Below are positions 1 through 9,074 of a stretch of 37,170 nt of DNA, piece by piece. The DNA is from a virus, in the IMG/VR virus record IMGVR_UViG_3300009137_000103, positions 1 through 37,170 of that record; one strand, 5' to 3'. The position numbers and the translations under genes are program-made. Position 1 is the first letter of the stretch. Every line of letters starts with the position of its first letter. The notes beneath the pieces were generated by a model. The model was not told the DNA's origin. It was given only the letters and a program-made list of their open reading frames with translations, and did no database searches.

Positions 1-100
1 CAAGGATAGCATGGGCATGGACATGGTCCCCGTTTACGAAGAGGAGGCCCAGGGGGCTTCGACCATCACCATCGACCCGGTGACGGTGCGTAAAATTCAG
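1..100 (+). pseudogene. Efflux RND periplasmic adaptor (CusB-like), 5' part interrupted by prophage
   Basis: Frame 2 (from base 2) reads GMDMVPVYEEE followed by ITIDPVTVRKI. The first motif is the end of the heavy-metal-binding domain (the CGMDLVPVYEE type) and the second is the start of the adaptor core in CusB/CzcB-family proteins, which link inner and outer membrane parts of metal efflux pumps. Homology to the family stops at about residue 32, and the frame meets a TGA at 119-121 after about seven unrelated codons. Only this fragment is in the window. I infer disruption by prophage insertion. Confidence 0.75.
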
Positions 101-102
101 TG
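96..102. other. Predicted host-prophage junction
   Basis: Efflux-gene homology ends near base 97 and the sequence from 101 begins TG. Mu-family elements begin TG, end CA, and duplicate about 5 bp of target; the candidate duplication is the 5 bp at 96-100 (TTCAG). The matching right end is not in the window, so the exact base is inferred. Confidence 0.5.
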
Positions 103-181
103 CCATTTGCTACATAGTTGAATAGGTTTGATATCGTTTTGGCCTTTCGTACCCTCCCGGAAGACCTCCTGCGGGGCCGTT

Positions 182-412
182 TCAGAGGGGTAGCAGACGA
201 TTCAACCAGCGTCGGCGGGCTTTACAGTCGTCGCACTCCGCCAGCTTCGTTCCGAGCATCGAATCGATCAGTTTTACCCCCGGCCGAAGCATCTTTTCAA
301 GCACGTCGCCAGCCCCCCGAATTTGCCCCAGGTTTGAGCCCGGATTTTGGGCCGGCGCTGAGCCCGTTTTCGGCGTCGGGATTTGGCCGTATCGGACGAT
401 CGGGAAGCGCAT
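182..412 (-). CDS. Small late protein with C-terminal CxxC motif
   Basis: A 76-aa protein, last gene of the late unit, starting 6 bp after the stop of the 1253-aa gene. A Shine-Dalgarno GGAGG lies 10 bases before the ATG and overlaps the end of the upstream gene, which supports translational coupling. The C-terminal half has an amphipathic segment followed by CDDCKARRRWLNRLLP, a CxxC-plus-basic pattern that I recall from small phage proteins of unknown function. Placement next to the large tail protein suggests a virion or assembly role. Function unknown. Confidence 0.6.
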   Translation of the reverse strand: MRFPIVRYGQIPTPKTGSAPAQNPGSNLGQIRGAGDVLEKMLRPGVKLIDSMLGTKLAECDDCKARRRWLNRLLPL

Positions 413-417
413 GGTTT

Positions 418-3400
418 TTAGACCTCCGAGATGATCAAAAATGCACCCTGTTCAGCGATCAAATCCAGCCTCGTGGCTGAGCTCGCCAGGTTCCCGCAAA
501 ATCCCCCCTCCGGAATGGCCCCCGTGCGGCCGATTTTGAGATCGCTCGGGAGCAGTGGCGGGGCCTCCAAAAGCCCGCTTTTCACGAGCACGCATTCGAC
601 GGTTTCAACGACCTCATCGACCCAGCGAAATGCCTGGCCATCGTTGATCCAAAACGGCGGGCCGCTCGGCGGATCTGTCGGGCAGCGATCAGCATCATCA
701 TCGCTGACGGCCTCGCGGCGTTGGCCGACTTGTTGGATGGTGCGCACGGCCAAAAATCCAGTGCTGCCAAGATTGACCAGGTCCAGAATTTCCACGGGCA
801 CGGCGAGCCAAAAGTCCGGATCAATCTCCGCGCGATACTCAGCGTCACTGCGCACGATAGCCAGAGCGTAAGGGCACCCGACCAATTGCCCGGTCTTGCT
901 CGCGCCGATCGTGGTCCATGTGGCCCAGTCACTCGGAGAATCTTCGTTTAACGTGCTCGCGACACCGCTCAAGCCATCGCCATAGGCTTTGCAGGTGCCG
1001 ACCGTTGTGCAATTGGTGCCATCCAACTCGGTCAGAGCCACCGCGCGATCGTCACGATAATCGTACGTGCGAAACTTGAAAACCATCGGCAGATCGAGGC
1101 GGACTTTGTCCAGCAGGTTGACCGCTTTAACCAGGCGATTGAACAGCTCCGCGTACATGATCGAATTGGGCAATGGCCCGAAGCCCGATGCATCGATCCG
1201 TTTGGCGAGCGGGAAACATCCAATCTCGCGGCCTTTGAACGCATCGAAACACAAATTCTCGAATCGATAATCGTAGAGGTTGCCCTCGCCGGTCCGGCAG
1301 GTGATGTCTTGTGAAGTGAGCCCGTCCACGAACCCTTCGCACATGGCGCGGAGATAAATCTCGGCTTGCAACATCGAATCGATCACGGCGCGGGTGTCGT
1401 GGGATTCCATCACGTCATTGTTGTCTTCGTAAACTTCGGGGAGCAAATGGCAGAAGAAAAAGTGCGGGTAACAACATCCGAATGGATTATCCGGCAAACC
1501 GTCAACGCCACTCGCAGTGCCACTGTCGCCGGTCTTGACGCTGCATTGTTTGGTGGGATCAGCCTGGTGCAGGACGTATTCCCGGACCGTGTTGTCGTCG
1601 GTGCGATAATCCTCATTGATCTCCGGGTCAGTGGCATACTCGTTGCGGAGCTGCTGCACCTCATCTGCGGACCACGTGCTCGGGTCTTTGTTCACCGCGG
1701 CCGGCGCATCCGGGTGCGATCGGAGCCGCTGCTTTAGCGTCACCTTGATGATCTGGTCAGGCGCCCAGTCGTCCACAACGCAGCTCTCGATCTCATAGGG
1801 CGCCTCATACACGCGGCAGCTCGAATAGAAGTTGTCGCTGCCGTAGCTGCGATTGGCGCCGAGCGTGTAGTTGTATTGGTCCGGCGCTTCCGGCGCGATG
1901 AACTGGAATTGCACGCTCATCGGGTTGCGGATCGGCATGAACGTATCGGCGTCCAGGCCGATGTTGTAGTTGTAGGAAACGTGCCGGCGCAACGCCGGCG
2001 GGGCCGTGCCACTGAAGAAATGGCAGCGCTGACACCAGGTGAAATAATCGCTGTACGCGTCGGGCTTCCAGATTGAGGTTTCGCTGGGATGATACCGTTT
2101 GGCTTCGATGAACAGCACCCATTCGTTGGTGAATCCTTGTTTGAGCGCGGCGTGTCGGATGCCGTCGTGGACGAAGATCTGGGCGTCGCCGGTGGCTTGG
2201 AAGCTGCCTGGCGAGTCGCCACGCCGGACAGGCGGGTCGCCTGTGCTACCGAGGGCGACGAAAGTCTGATCGTTGCCGTAGAGGTTGCCGGCATAGGCGA
2301 TCTGGCCGTTGGTTGTGCGGACGATGTAGGTCTCTCCTTCGATCAGCTCCCCACTGGCCACTGGATCGAGCGGCGGGGCGATGTTCGCAAACATATCGGC
2401 TCGAGTGTTGTTCAGGCCGAAGGCAAACCGTTTGAAGCGTAGGATGCTTTTGCCGCCGTTGACTTCGTAGCAAATCAGGTTCTGCCGGCGAACGATGCGC
2501 GCATGATCGCGGCTGAGGCGCCGTGCGGCGTCATAGACCGGATTGTCATTGACCCATTCGGCGATGTCGCGCACGGCGGCCACGCCCGTCCGATTCACAA
2601 CGCAACCATTGGTGAAGAAATCATCGCTGATCTCCTGCGCTTGCGCGTAATCGCGTCCGCGGCCGTCCACGCCGGCGCCGAAGGCCGTGCCGCCGGCCGT
2701 GGCGGCCAGGCGGCTCAACAAATATGCGTCCCAAGGTTGCGGCTTATATTCGAGCTGCTCGGTAAACTCGACGCTGATCGAGCCAATGCCGCTAAAGCGG
2801 GCTGGAGTCGCCAGGCGCACTGTGAGCGGGGCCGGCGTGGGACAATCCTCCAGCCAAAGCATGGCCTCGGCGGCGCCGTTTGCGTCCGGCTTGAGCCTCA
2901 GAGACCCGATCACCTTTGCGCCATCGACGATTTCGACACGCGCGGGTTCATGCAGATTTTTTGCCTTGGCGAACATCCCGGCCAAGACAAAGCCGGCGCG
3001 ATAGAAAAGCTGCGTCTCGCCGTCGGTAAAACGGGCCACGGTGCCATCGGGCACGAAGCTGCCGGCAAATTCGGCGCGCGGATAAAGCGCGAAGAGAAAG
3101 TCGCCGACCGCCACCCCAAGCGCGGGCGACAGATAATATTGGCGGTTGTAAAAGGCTTCGTTGTCGAAGGCGATCTTCTCGATGTCGAACGTGTCAGGGG
3201 TGCGCTGCATTGGTGTGCCGCGAAAATCCACAGCGAACGCCCACAAGGCGCGGGCCAGGTGATTGCCGTTAGCGTGCGCCAGGCGTCCGACTCCTTCGTA
3301 GGGGCCTTCAATCCAATCGGCCTTGAGGAACATGTCCAGGTTGTAATCGCACTCGCCTGTCCCAGTGCCGACGAACACGTAGTAATTAAATGGCCCTTCC

Positions 3401-4179
3401 CAGATCCCGATTACGTGCCCGCTGGCATGTTCGTCGGTGCCGCACGGACAGGAGCCGGCGTAAGTGATTCTCGGTTTGTCATCGACCGTGCTCAACGTGC
3501 CGTGATGCGCAGGCACTACGACGTCCGATCGGAGGCCACCGAAAAAGATTTCGTAGCTCGGTTGCCCGAGTCCGGTCTCCTCGGTCGAGCCGCAATCGGC
3601 CAGCAGCTCGACTGGCGTCGGGAAAAACCCCCCGTAACTCTTGCCGTGCGGACTGAACCACGGCTGCACGACCCGGAAAAAGTCCTGCGCTGCATCGAGA
3701 GCGGGGGTGCTCTGGGCGAATATGTCCGGGTCGTAAGCGCCGCGCTGTTTTTTGCCCAGTTCCCAAATACTTTCCAATGGCGGCAACTTTGGCGGCGGGA
3801 GCAATTCGACGCGTTGACTGAGCCGCTCATTCTCCGGCTCCATGCCGGGATTGCCGAACACGAAAGCCATCATTGGATTCGCCAGATTCGCGCCTTCAGG
3901 CTCGCCTGGGCCGCTCACCGGCCAGGTCGTACCGGCGTGGTATTCGGGATCCAGATGTTGATAGATATCGAAGAACTCCGCCTGCGGCGGGAAGACGTAT
4001 CCGCCTTCACCCGGATTACGGACCTGGCGCCACAAATTGAACCACCACATGATGACCCGCCAGGGGACCATCTGAAAGGCGCGCAGCCGATCGTTGAACG
4101 CACGCGCCAGCTTGTTGTGCTGGGTGCTGGTGATTGGATCGCCGGGAATGACTTCGAGCGCTTTGGTGAAGGAAAGCAT
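418..4179 (-). CDS. Large tail/baseplate-like protein, 1253 aa
   Basis: The largest gene in the window. The start is taken at MLSFTKALEV, 7 bases after the histidine kinase stop; a longer frame to 4257 would overlap the kinase end. No family is recognised with certainty. The position at the end of the late unit, after tape measure and distal tail genes, and the size suggest a tail tip, baseplate or receptor-binding component. The sequence is rich in aromatic residues, Asp/Asn and cysteines (for example CPCG near residue 250 and clustered Cys near residues 710 and 900), which may mean disulphides or metal sites. A palindromic repeat lies in frame at 2208-2250, coding a short Gly-Asp-Pro-rich stretch. 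It could also be an exported or effector protein carried late. Confidence 0.7.
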   Translation of the reverse strand: MLSFTKALEVIPGDPITSTQHNKLARAFNDRLRAFQMVPWRVIMWWFNLWRQVRNPGEGGYVFPPQAEFFDIYQHLDPEYHAGTTWPVSGPGEPEGANLANPMMAFVFGNPGMEPENERLSQRVELLPPPKLPPLESIWELGKKQRGAYDPDIFAQSTPALDAAQDFFRVVQPWFSPHGKSYGGFFPTPVELLADCGSTEETGLGQPSYEIFFGGLRSDVVVPAHHGTLSTVDDKPRITYAGSCPCGTDEHASGHVIGIWEGPFNYYVFVGTGTGECDYNLDMFLKADWIEGPYEGVGRLAHANGNHLARALWAFAVDFRGTPMQRTPDTFDIEKIAFDNEAFYNRQYYLSPALGVAVGDFLFALYPRAEFAGSFVPDGTVARFTDGETQLFYRAGFVLAGMFAKAKNLHEPARVEIVDGAKVIGSLRLKPDANGAAEAMLWLEDCPTPAPLTVRLATPARFSGIGSISVEFTEQLEYKPQPWDAYLLSRLAATAGGTAFGAGVDGRGRDYAQAQEISDDFFTNGCVVNRTGVAAVRDIAEWVNDNPVYDAARRLSRDHARIVRRQNLICYEVNGGKSILRFKRFAFGLNNTRADMFANIAPPLDPVASGELIEGETYIVRTTNGQIAYAGNLYGNDQTFVALGSTGDPPVRRGDSPGSFQATGDAQIFVHDGIRHAALKQGFTNEWVLFIEAKRYHPSETSIWKPDAYSDYFTWCQRCHFFSGTAPPALRRHVSYNYNIGLDADTFMPIRNPMSVQFQFIAPEAPDQYNYTLGANRSYGSDNFYSSCRVYEAPYEIESCVVDDWAPDQIIKVTLKQRLRSHPDAPAAVNKDPSTWSADEVQQLRNEYATDPEINEDYRTDDNTVREYVLHQADPTKQCSVKTGDSGTASGVDGLPDNPFGCCYPHFFFCHLLPEVYEDNNDVMESHDTRAVIDSMLQAEIYLRAMCEGFVDGLTSQDITCRTGEGNLYDYRFENLCFDAFKGREIGCFPLAKRIDASGFGPLPNSIMYAELFNRLVKAVNLLDKVRLDLPMVFKFRTYDYRDDRAVALTELDGTNCTTVGTCKAYGDGLSGVASTLNEDSPSDWATWTTIGASKTGQLVGCPYALAIVRSDAEYRAEIDPDFWLAVPVEILDLVNLGSTGFLAVRTIQQVGQRREAVSDDDADRCPTDPPSGPPFWINDGQAFRWVDEVVETVECVLVKSGLLEAPPLLPSDLKIGRTGAIPEGGFCGNLASSATRLDLIAEQGAFLIISEV
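2208..2250. repeat. R5 palindromic repeat inside the 1253-aa gene
   Basis: A GC-rich repeat of the form GCGAGTCGCC ... GGCGGGTCGCC.G.GCTACC. On the minus strand it encodes GSTGDPPVRRGDSP, nearly the same peptide as the copy in the portal gene (GSAGDPPAVAGDSP), so both copies are inserted in the same orientation and frame. Confidence 0.8.
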
Positions 4180-4186
4180 TTTGCGC

Positions 4187-5686
4187 TCAGGCCCCGCATA
4201 CTTGTTGCAGCTTGCTGAGGAGCTGCTCGGCGCTGAAAGGTTTGCCCAGGGCAGCATCGGGTTTGGCCGCCGCCACTTCCTCGGCGTTGCTGCCGGCGCC
4301 AGTAATGCAGAGGATTTTCACCTCCGGCTCGATCGCGCGGAGCTGCCCGATTAACGCCACGCCGCTCATACCCGGCATCATCAGATCTGTGACGACGACG
4401 GTGATCGCATCGGCATGATCCCGATACAATGCCAACGCGACTGAGGCGCTACGCGCGGCCAGGACATGATAGCCGTAGCTTTCCAGCAACGTCCTGGTCA
4501 GCTCGCGCATGCCGTCCTCATCATCGACCAGGAGCAATGTCCGGCCATTGCCATGCGGCGGGATCGGCGCGGCCTTTGCCTCGTGCGTCCCGATGACGCG
4601 TGTCGGCGCCGGCAACAGCACGCTGAATTTGGTGCCAATGCCTGGGATGGTGACCAGGTCGATGTAGCCATTGTGCCCCTTGACGATTTTCAGGACATTC
4701 GCCAGACCCAGGCCGGTGCCGCTCTTTTTGGTCGTGAAGAACGGCTCGAAGATTCGCGCGGCAATCTCCGGCCTCATGCCTGGTCCGTTGTCGGCCACGC
4801 TGATGTGGACGTAGCGGCCGGAGACAATCTCACCGTTAGACAAGCGATGATCGCGCAGCTCGATCGCGTCCGCGATGATATCGATCAGGGGCTTGGCGGG
4901 CGCGGGCCCCATGGCAAGCATCGCATCACGCGCGTTGATACACAGATTCAGGATGACCTGCTGCAACTGGGTCGAGTTGCCGGAAATGTCCGGCAGATTG
5001 GCCTTGATACTGTGCCGAAGCTCGATGCTTTTACCGATCGTATGCCGAAGGAAATCCAGCAGTTGCCCCAACAGTTGGCCGAGCGCAATTGGCCGCTGGA
5101 TGCCGTTTGTGCCGCGCACGAATTCGAGGAGCTGCTCCAGCATTTCCGCTTGCCGTTGGAAGGATTGTTCGATCGCGTCCAGTAGCCGCCCCTGTTCTTC
5201 GGATAAGCCCGGCCGTAGCATCGAGACTGCCAGCGTGCCGGGGCCGACGGCGTTGTTCAGATCGTGCACGATGCCGGAGGCGAGCGCGCCGATATCTTCC
5301 ATCCGCTGGGCGCGGAGCAATTGCAGTTTGTCCTGGCGCTCCCGATGCGCGCGTTGCACCGCAATGGGCAGCAGTTCCCAATCCGCTTTTCCGATGTAAT
5401 CAGTGGCGCCCGCCTTGATCACCTCGACGGCTTTGGTGACGGTGATTGTGCCGGAGAAGACGATGATCGGCGTTTGCGGCGCGCGTTCCAGGGCCAGCTT
5501 GAGGGCTTCATCGCCGTTGAGCTGGGGCAAACTGAAATCGAGCATGATAATGTCCCAGGGCATGCTGAGCGCGTTCCGGAATTGATCCCGTGATGATGCG
5601 CGTTCTACGGTCGCCAGCTCGCGCAGCGCCCGCATCACGAGGAGGGAATCGTCGTCGTTGTCTTCGAGCAGTAGGATTTTTAGCAT
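4187..5686 (-). CDS. Soluble hybrid histidine kinase, REC-HisKA-HATPase-REC
   Basis: A 499-aa protein. Residues 1-110 are a receiver domain with acidic pocket (LLLEDNDDD) and phospho-acceptor D50 in MLDFSLP. Residues 125-200 hold the dimerisation/phosphoacceptor domain with H141 in GIVHDLNN. Residues 240-360 are the HATPase domain with N box ([11 protein letters not shown]), G1 (DNGPGM), F box (FEPFFTTK) and G2 (GTGLGL). Residues 380-499 are a second receiver with DDE at 388-390, D434 in VTDLMMP and K482 in GKPF. All catalytic positions are present and no membrane segment is seen, so it should be an active cytoplasmic kinase. The start at MLKILLLED avoids an upstream palindromic repeat. It ends 7 bases before the next late gene, so it is probably co-transcribed with the tail genes. 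Confidence 0.93.
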   Translation of the reverse strand: MLKILLLEDNDDDSLLVMRALRELATVERASSRDQFRNALSMPWDIIMLDFSLPQLNGDEALKLALERAPQTPIIVFSGTITVTKAVEVIKAGATDYIGKADWELLPIAVQRAHRERQDKLQLLRAQRMEDIGALASGIVHDLNNAVGPGTLAVSMLRPGLSEEQGRLLDAIEQSFQRQAEMLEQLLEFVRGTNGIQRPIALGQLLGQLLDFLRHTIGKSIELRHSIKANLPDISGNSTQLQQVILNLCINARDAMLAMGPAPAKPLIDIIADAIELRDHRLSNGEIVSGRYVHISVADNGPGMRPEIAARIFEPFFTTKKSGTGLGLANVLKIVKGHNGYIDLVTIPGIGTKFSVLLPAPTRVIGTHEAKAAPIPPHGNGRTLLLVDDEDGMRELTRTLLESYGYHVLAARSASVALALYRDHADAITVVVTDLMMPGMSGVALIGQLRAIEPEVKILCITGAGSNAEEVAAAKPDAALGKPFSAEQLLSKLQQVCGA

Positions 5687-6139
5687 TGGGGTAGCGCGGG
5701 CGGCATGGCACGTGCCCAATCGGTCTGGAAGCGCAGCGAGGCTGTTCGGCGAGTCCCGACTCGGAGTCGGGACCGAGTCGGTCGCGCTACCCGTTGGCAT
5801 TCGATTTGCAGCATCGATTTGTTGCTCGTTTTTTCATCTGCGTGCAATCCCACCGCGGGACGCGTGCCTTGCTTCACAGTCGCCTGCCAAAATCGCGTCC
5901 CGCACTTTATTTATAGGCCGATCAGTTGCGTTTGACAGATCGGCGGGCGCGGGACCGAAACGCCGGAGTTACCGCGCCCGCCATGCCTGGCGGTGCCTCA
6001 ATCTTTGTCTCAGTCTTATTCACACTCGTACTCTTAACTCTTACTCCCGCTGGCCCCGACATCGGGATGTCGGGGGCTCACAGAGCCGCGTTCCGGAGCG
6101 CGAGTCTGCGACTCGCAGCAACTTCACACAAACCGCTCC
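5687..6139. repeat. Repeat-rich spacer with R5, R3 and R4 copies
   Basis: About 450 bp between the small gene at 6140 and the kinase. It holds an R5-like hairpin repeat (5748-5793), inverted GCGGGACGCG/CGCGTCCCGC segments near 5855-5905, an R3 palindrome (6054-6076) and an R4 half copy (6078-6095). No convincing gene is seen. The open frames across it on either strand are GC-driven. It is the largest gap inside the late unit and could contain a separate promoter for the kinase, though I see no clear -35/-10 pair. Confidence 0.6.
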
Positions 6140-6334
6140 TCACGCCCAGCGGGCGACACGGCCGCGGCCGCCGCGACTTCCGATTTGCGGCATGGGCCGG
6201 CGCGTCACCCCGCGCGTGGTATGGCTCGTCAGGAGCCCGGCTGTCTTCTGCGGAGTCAACGAGTTCAGCTTGGTGCGCAAATCGCGCAGATGCATCGCGA
6301 TCCGGCCGCTGGGCAATGGCATTGGGAGGTTCAT
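6140..6334 (-). CDS. Possible small tail-region protein
   Basis: A 64-aa frame starting MNLPMPLP, basic (pI clearly high), with a short amphipathic stretch HLRDLRTKLNSL and a Gly/Arg-rich end. It sits 32 bases after the distal tail gene in the same direction. Small proteins at this position occur in some phages, but no family is recognised. An overlapping 93-aa frame (6078-6359) runs through repeats and is less likely. Low confidence. Confidence 0.35.
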   Translation of the reverse strand: MNLPMPLPSGRIAMHLRDLRTKLNSLTPQKTAGLLTSHTTRGVTRRPMPQIGSRGGRGRVARWA

Positions 6335-6366
6335 ACACACGGATTTCACCGATTTTCACGGGCGGG

Positions 6367-7197
6367 TCATGTGGCGAATTGGTAAATCAAGGGGTCGAAA
6401 TTGTAGAATGACCAGTACTCCTGGATGATCTGGAACTGGCCCCGCGCTACCTGGTCAACCTTCGGCTTTTTCTTTACCCAATAAGTCTCGGCGTCAGGCG
6501 GCACAGTGTTCAACCCGGCAGCATCGAGCAGCTCAGCGGCGGGCAAGCTCGGCTCGGCGGCGACCAGTTGAGCGTAACGGAAAACCTTGCCCGCGTTCGC
6601 GTGAGCCGCTTTCAGAGCTGACTTGTTGCTGACGGTTTCGGTTTTGCGCAGAACGTAGTTGTCGAGCTCAAACGCTTCGATGCCGCGGAGAAGGCGATTG
6701 TAAAGGATTCCCGCCGGGCTCTCGTCATCGTACGGAAACGCCGGCGACGGCGGGTCGTCGGACAAGTAGGCATTGAGATCCTTGCGGATCATGGCCAAGT
6801 CTGCGTTGGACAGAAACGCAAGTCCAACCTGAGTAAATCCTGTACTATCTATGTATCCGTTCTGGAGTTTGGGCAGAGCCCAAAGGCTGATCTCATTATG
6901 ATTCGGGTCCATGGTCCAGACCGTCGAAATGGGATCGGCTGGCTTGATCGCCTGGTCGCCGGTACCGCCTTCGACCCCATACGTGACTTCGATCGTGGCT
7001 TTCACCCCTTCCTCAGTGATTTCGTAACTGAGAAAGTCCGGCGCCAATATTTCCAGGAGGACCAGGAATTCGTCCGCGCGGGATCGCAGCCCGCTCCAGG
7101 TGCGGACGACATAAAAGCCTTCCCCGCGGTGGAACCGGCGCCGTAGCGGCTGTTCGGTGAAACTGACATCACCGATGCATTGGGTCGTGTTGCTCAC
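6367..7197 (-). CDS. Distal tail-like protein, 276 aa
   Basis: It starts with an ATGA overlap with the tape measure stop, so the two genes are translationally coupled. The protein is mixed alpha/beta with no signal peptide or membrane segment. In siphovirus gene order, the gene after the tape measure encodes the distal tail or first baseplate protein, which is the basis of this call. I do not recognise the family by sequence. The C-terminal part (residues 200-276) is aromatic-rich. Confidence 0.55.
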   Translation of the reverse strand: MSNTTQCIGDVSFTEQPLRRRFHRGEGFYVVRTWSGLRSRADEFLVLLEILAPDFLSYEITEEGVKATIEVTYGVEGGTGDQAIKPADPISTVWTMDPNHNEISLWALPKLQNGYIDSTGFTQVGLAFLSNADLAMIRKDLNAYLSDDPPSPAFPYDDESPAGILYNRLLRGIEAFELDNYVLRKTETVSNKSALKAAHANAGKVFRYAQLVAAEPSLPAAELLDAAGLNTVPPDAETYWVKKKPKVDQVARGQFQIIQEYWSFYNFDPLIYQFAT

Positions 7198-8330
7198 ATC
7201 GTTTCATTCACGGTTGCTGTTAACTCTTCGATCCTGGCTTTGATGGCTTTGAGTTCGGCCACGCTCTGTCGGTTCAATTGCAGCGTTTCGAACGACAGCT
7301 CACCAGTGCCGTGGCTGAGGAACAGCCCCATACGGGCAAAAGGATCCTGCCGAATCGGAGCGAACCCTTTGGCGGCGGCCGTCTGCTGTTCCAGTGCCCG
7401 TTGGAGAGCCGCCAATTCCGCAAACTTTTTGCGCGCATCTCTGGTCGCCTGGCGTTGCTCCAACCGTAATGTCAGTCTCCCGATACCTTCATCGCCGCTG
7501 CCTTCCTTCTCCAGTTGCCGCGTGGTCAACGCATCGATCTGGGCGGCGCGCACGGCCGGGATGATGCTCAAAGGGCCGACCGCCGCTGAGCCGATCAAGG
7601 CTGACCAGCCACGGAAACCCTGGGCGAGCATATAACCAAGTTTGCTGATCACGCTGCCGATCGTGGTTTTGCCTTCTTTGAATTGTTTGCCGATGGCCAG
7701 CGCGGCCTCACGTTGTCCTTCACTCGGCGCCAATAGCGAGCCCTCGAATCCGGCCATTTTGCCTGCCAATCCTTTCTGAAACGCCACCTGCAGATTCGAC
7801 CAGTCTCGGCCAAAGAGCCGTGACGCAGCGGCAAATTGTTCGGCGCTCAGCGAGCCCGCTTTGAGTCTTTCCGCCAGTTCGCGGAACAGTTCGAAATGGG
7901 ATTTCTCCTGCAAGTCCTTGAGCTCTATCCCGAGCGCTTGAAAGGATCGGATCAGGGCTTTGTTGCCCATCAGCGCGTTGCCTTGCGCACGCCGGAGGAA
8001 GTTCAATCGCGCAACCAGCTCTTCCGGCTCGGCCCCGGTGGCGCGGCCGCCAAAGGAAAGCGCTTCGGCTTCCGGCACCGAAATGCCGGCGCGAATGGAC
8101 ATGCGTTTGACTTCGGCTGCCTCGCTCACTGCGGAACGAACCAGCAGCGTGACGCTGGCCAAAGCCGAAGTAAGGAAACCAATGGGCGAAACAACGAACC
8201 TTTGAATCCTCTGAACCAATCCGCCGATCGGGCCGAAGGCGGGATTGTTAAGCTCCTGGACAAGGGCCTTGAGTTCCCCGCCGACCTGCTTCGCATCGGC
8301 AGTGATCCGCAGTTTATATTCACCAGCCAT
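7194..8330 (-). CDS. Short tail tape measure protein, 378 aa
   Basis: It begins MAGEYKLRITADAKQVGGELKAL, a pattern typical of tape-measure N-termini (a short strand, then 'TADAKQV...EL'). A hydrophobic segment follows at about residues 48-68 and another region at 235-265, then a long charged helical C-terminal part that probably forms coiled coil (residues 285-378). The length would predict a short tail, roughly 55-60 nm at about 0.15 nm per residue. The gene lies between a chaperone-like gene and the distal tail gene, as in siphoviruses. Confidence 0.75.
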   Translation of the reverse strand: MAGEYKLRITADAKQVGGELKALVQELNNPAFGPIGGLVQRIQRFVVSPIGFLTSALASVTLLVRSAVSEAAEVKRMSIRAGISVPEAEALSFGGRATGAEPEELVARLNFLRRAQGNALMGNKALIRSFQALGIELKDLQEKSHFELFRELAERLKAGSLSAEQFAAASRLFGRDWSNLQVAFQKGLAGKMAGFEGSLLAPSEGQREAALAIGKQFKEGKTTIGSVISKLGYMLAQGFRGWSALIGSAAVGPLSIIPAVRAAQIDALTTRQLEKEGSGDEGIGRLTLRLEQRQATRDARKKFAELAALQRALEQQTAAAKGFAPIRQDPFARMGLFLSHGTGELSFETLQLNRQSVAELKAIKARIEELTATVNETM

Positions 8331-8346
8331 TTAGATTTTGCGATTT

Positions 8347-8367
8347 CCCCGACATCCGATCTCGGGG
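8347..8367. repeat. R3 palindrome (CCCCGACATC-type)
   Basis: An imperfect 21-bp palindrome between the tape measure and the gene upstream of it. It is the same family as copies at 6054, 11234, 15587, 16720, 20943 and 22708. Confidence 0.8.
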
Positions 8368-8369
8368 GT

Positions 8370-8987
8370 TTACAATCTGGGATTTGAAGGCGCTGGGCCC
8401 GGTTCACCATTGGTCTTTTGTGAGCGCTGCCGCCTCAGGTGCGCGGCGGCGGCCGTTGCGAGCCGCTCGGCGTCGCTGACAACGTCCATTTTCTCGAGCA
8501 ATTCCCAGCAACAGGCGTACTCCCACAGGGCCGCTGAAAGAGGCGTGCCCAGCGCTTGCGGATCGGTTTTGCCCAGATGCATGACGTGGGTGAGCTTAAC
8601 GGCGAGCAGAAATGGCGTGCCCATCGCGCGACTGCCGCCCCGCCCGTTCCAGGTCTGCGGCCCGCGCTGGAACGCTTTTACGTAATCCTGGAATTGGGCG
8701 ATGCCAGCGAGCTGGGTGGCCTGATCGAGCAGCCAGGGGCGCTGAAAGTTGAATGACCAACGTCCAATGCCCAATGACCGACGCCGAATGAATTCCAGGG
8801 CTCGCGGGTAAGTGCGCCGGCACAGAGCCAGAGCCAGCTTCAGATCCCCGCGGCCAGGAAGCCGGGCGAAGGTCATGAAAGGGCTTTCCAATCGTTCCAA
8901 AAGCATTGCGTGCCCGAGCGTGAAGGCTTCCATGCGAATGCCGAGCACCCGGTATTCGTCGGGATAGAGTTCGCGGAGGTAGGACAT
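8370..8987 (-). CDS. Tail assembly chaperone-position protein, 205 aa
   Basis: It lies directly before the tape measure, where siphoviruses carry tail assembly chaperones. The protein is helical and basic with no membrane segment. The opening (MSYLRELYPDEYRVLG) and the Leu/Ala-rich middle resemble small phage proteins of this position, but no family is certain. I see no ribosomal frameshift site. Its C-terminus (about 20 residues) runs through proline-rich sequence into the R3 repeat, which may have altered the natural end. Confidence 0.5.
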   Translation of the reverse strand: MSYLRELYPDEYRVLGIRMEAFTLGHAMLLERLESPFMTFARLPGRGDLKLALALCRRTYPRALEFIRRRSLGIGRWSFNFQRPWLLDQATQLAGIAQFQDYVKAFQRGPQTWNGRGGSRAMGTPFLLAVKLTHVMHLGKTDPQALGTPLSAALWEYACCWELLEKMDVVSDAERLATAAAAHLRRQRSQKTNGEPGPAPSNPRL

Positions 8988-8995
8988 CGGGAGGC

Positions 8996-9067
8996 TTTAC
9001 GCGAATTGTCGCGACTGGCTCCCGCGAATTTCCCGATTCGCGTTCCTTAGCGTCAATTCGCGTAAAA
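8996..9067. repeat. R1 intergenic palindromic repeat, copy a
   Basis: A roughly 72-bp element starting TTTACGCGAATTGTCGCG and ending TTCGCGTAAA, with an internal GATTCGCGTTCCTTAGCG block. The termini are inverted repeats. It fills the gap between two late genes. Confidence 0.85.
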
Positions 9068-9074
9068 AGTTCGG

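Noticed and set aside
2005-2045. CQRCH in the 1253-aa protein as a cytochrome c heme site
   Set aside because: A single CxxCH in a Cys-rich late phage protein without a signal peptide is most likely chance.
2503-4218. Long plus-strand frame of 571 codons
   Set aside because: It is the antisense shadow of the 1253-aa late gene in GC-rich DNA; it has no ribosome site and low-complexity translation.
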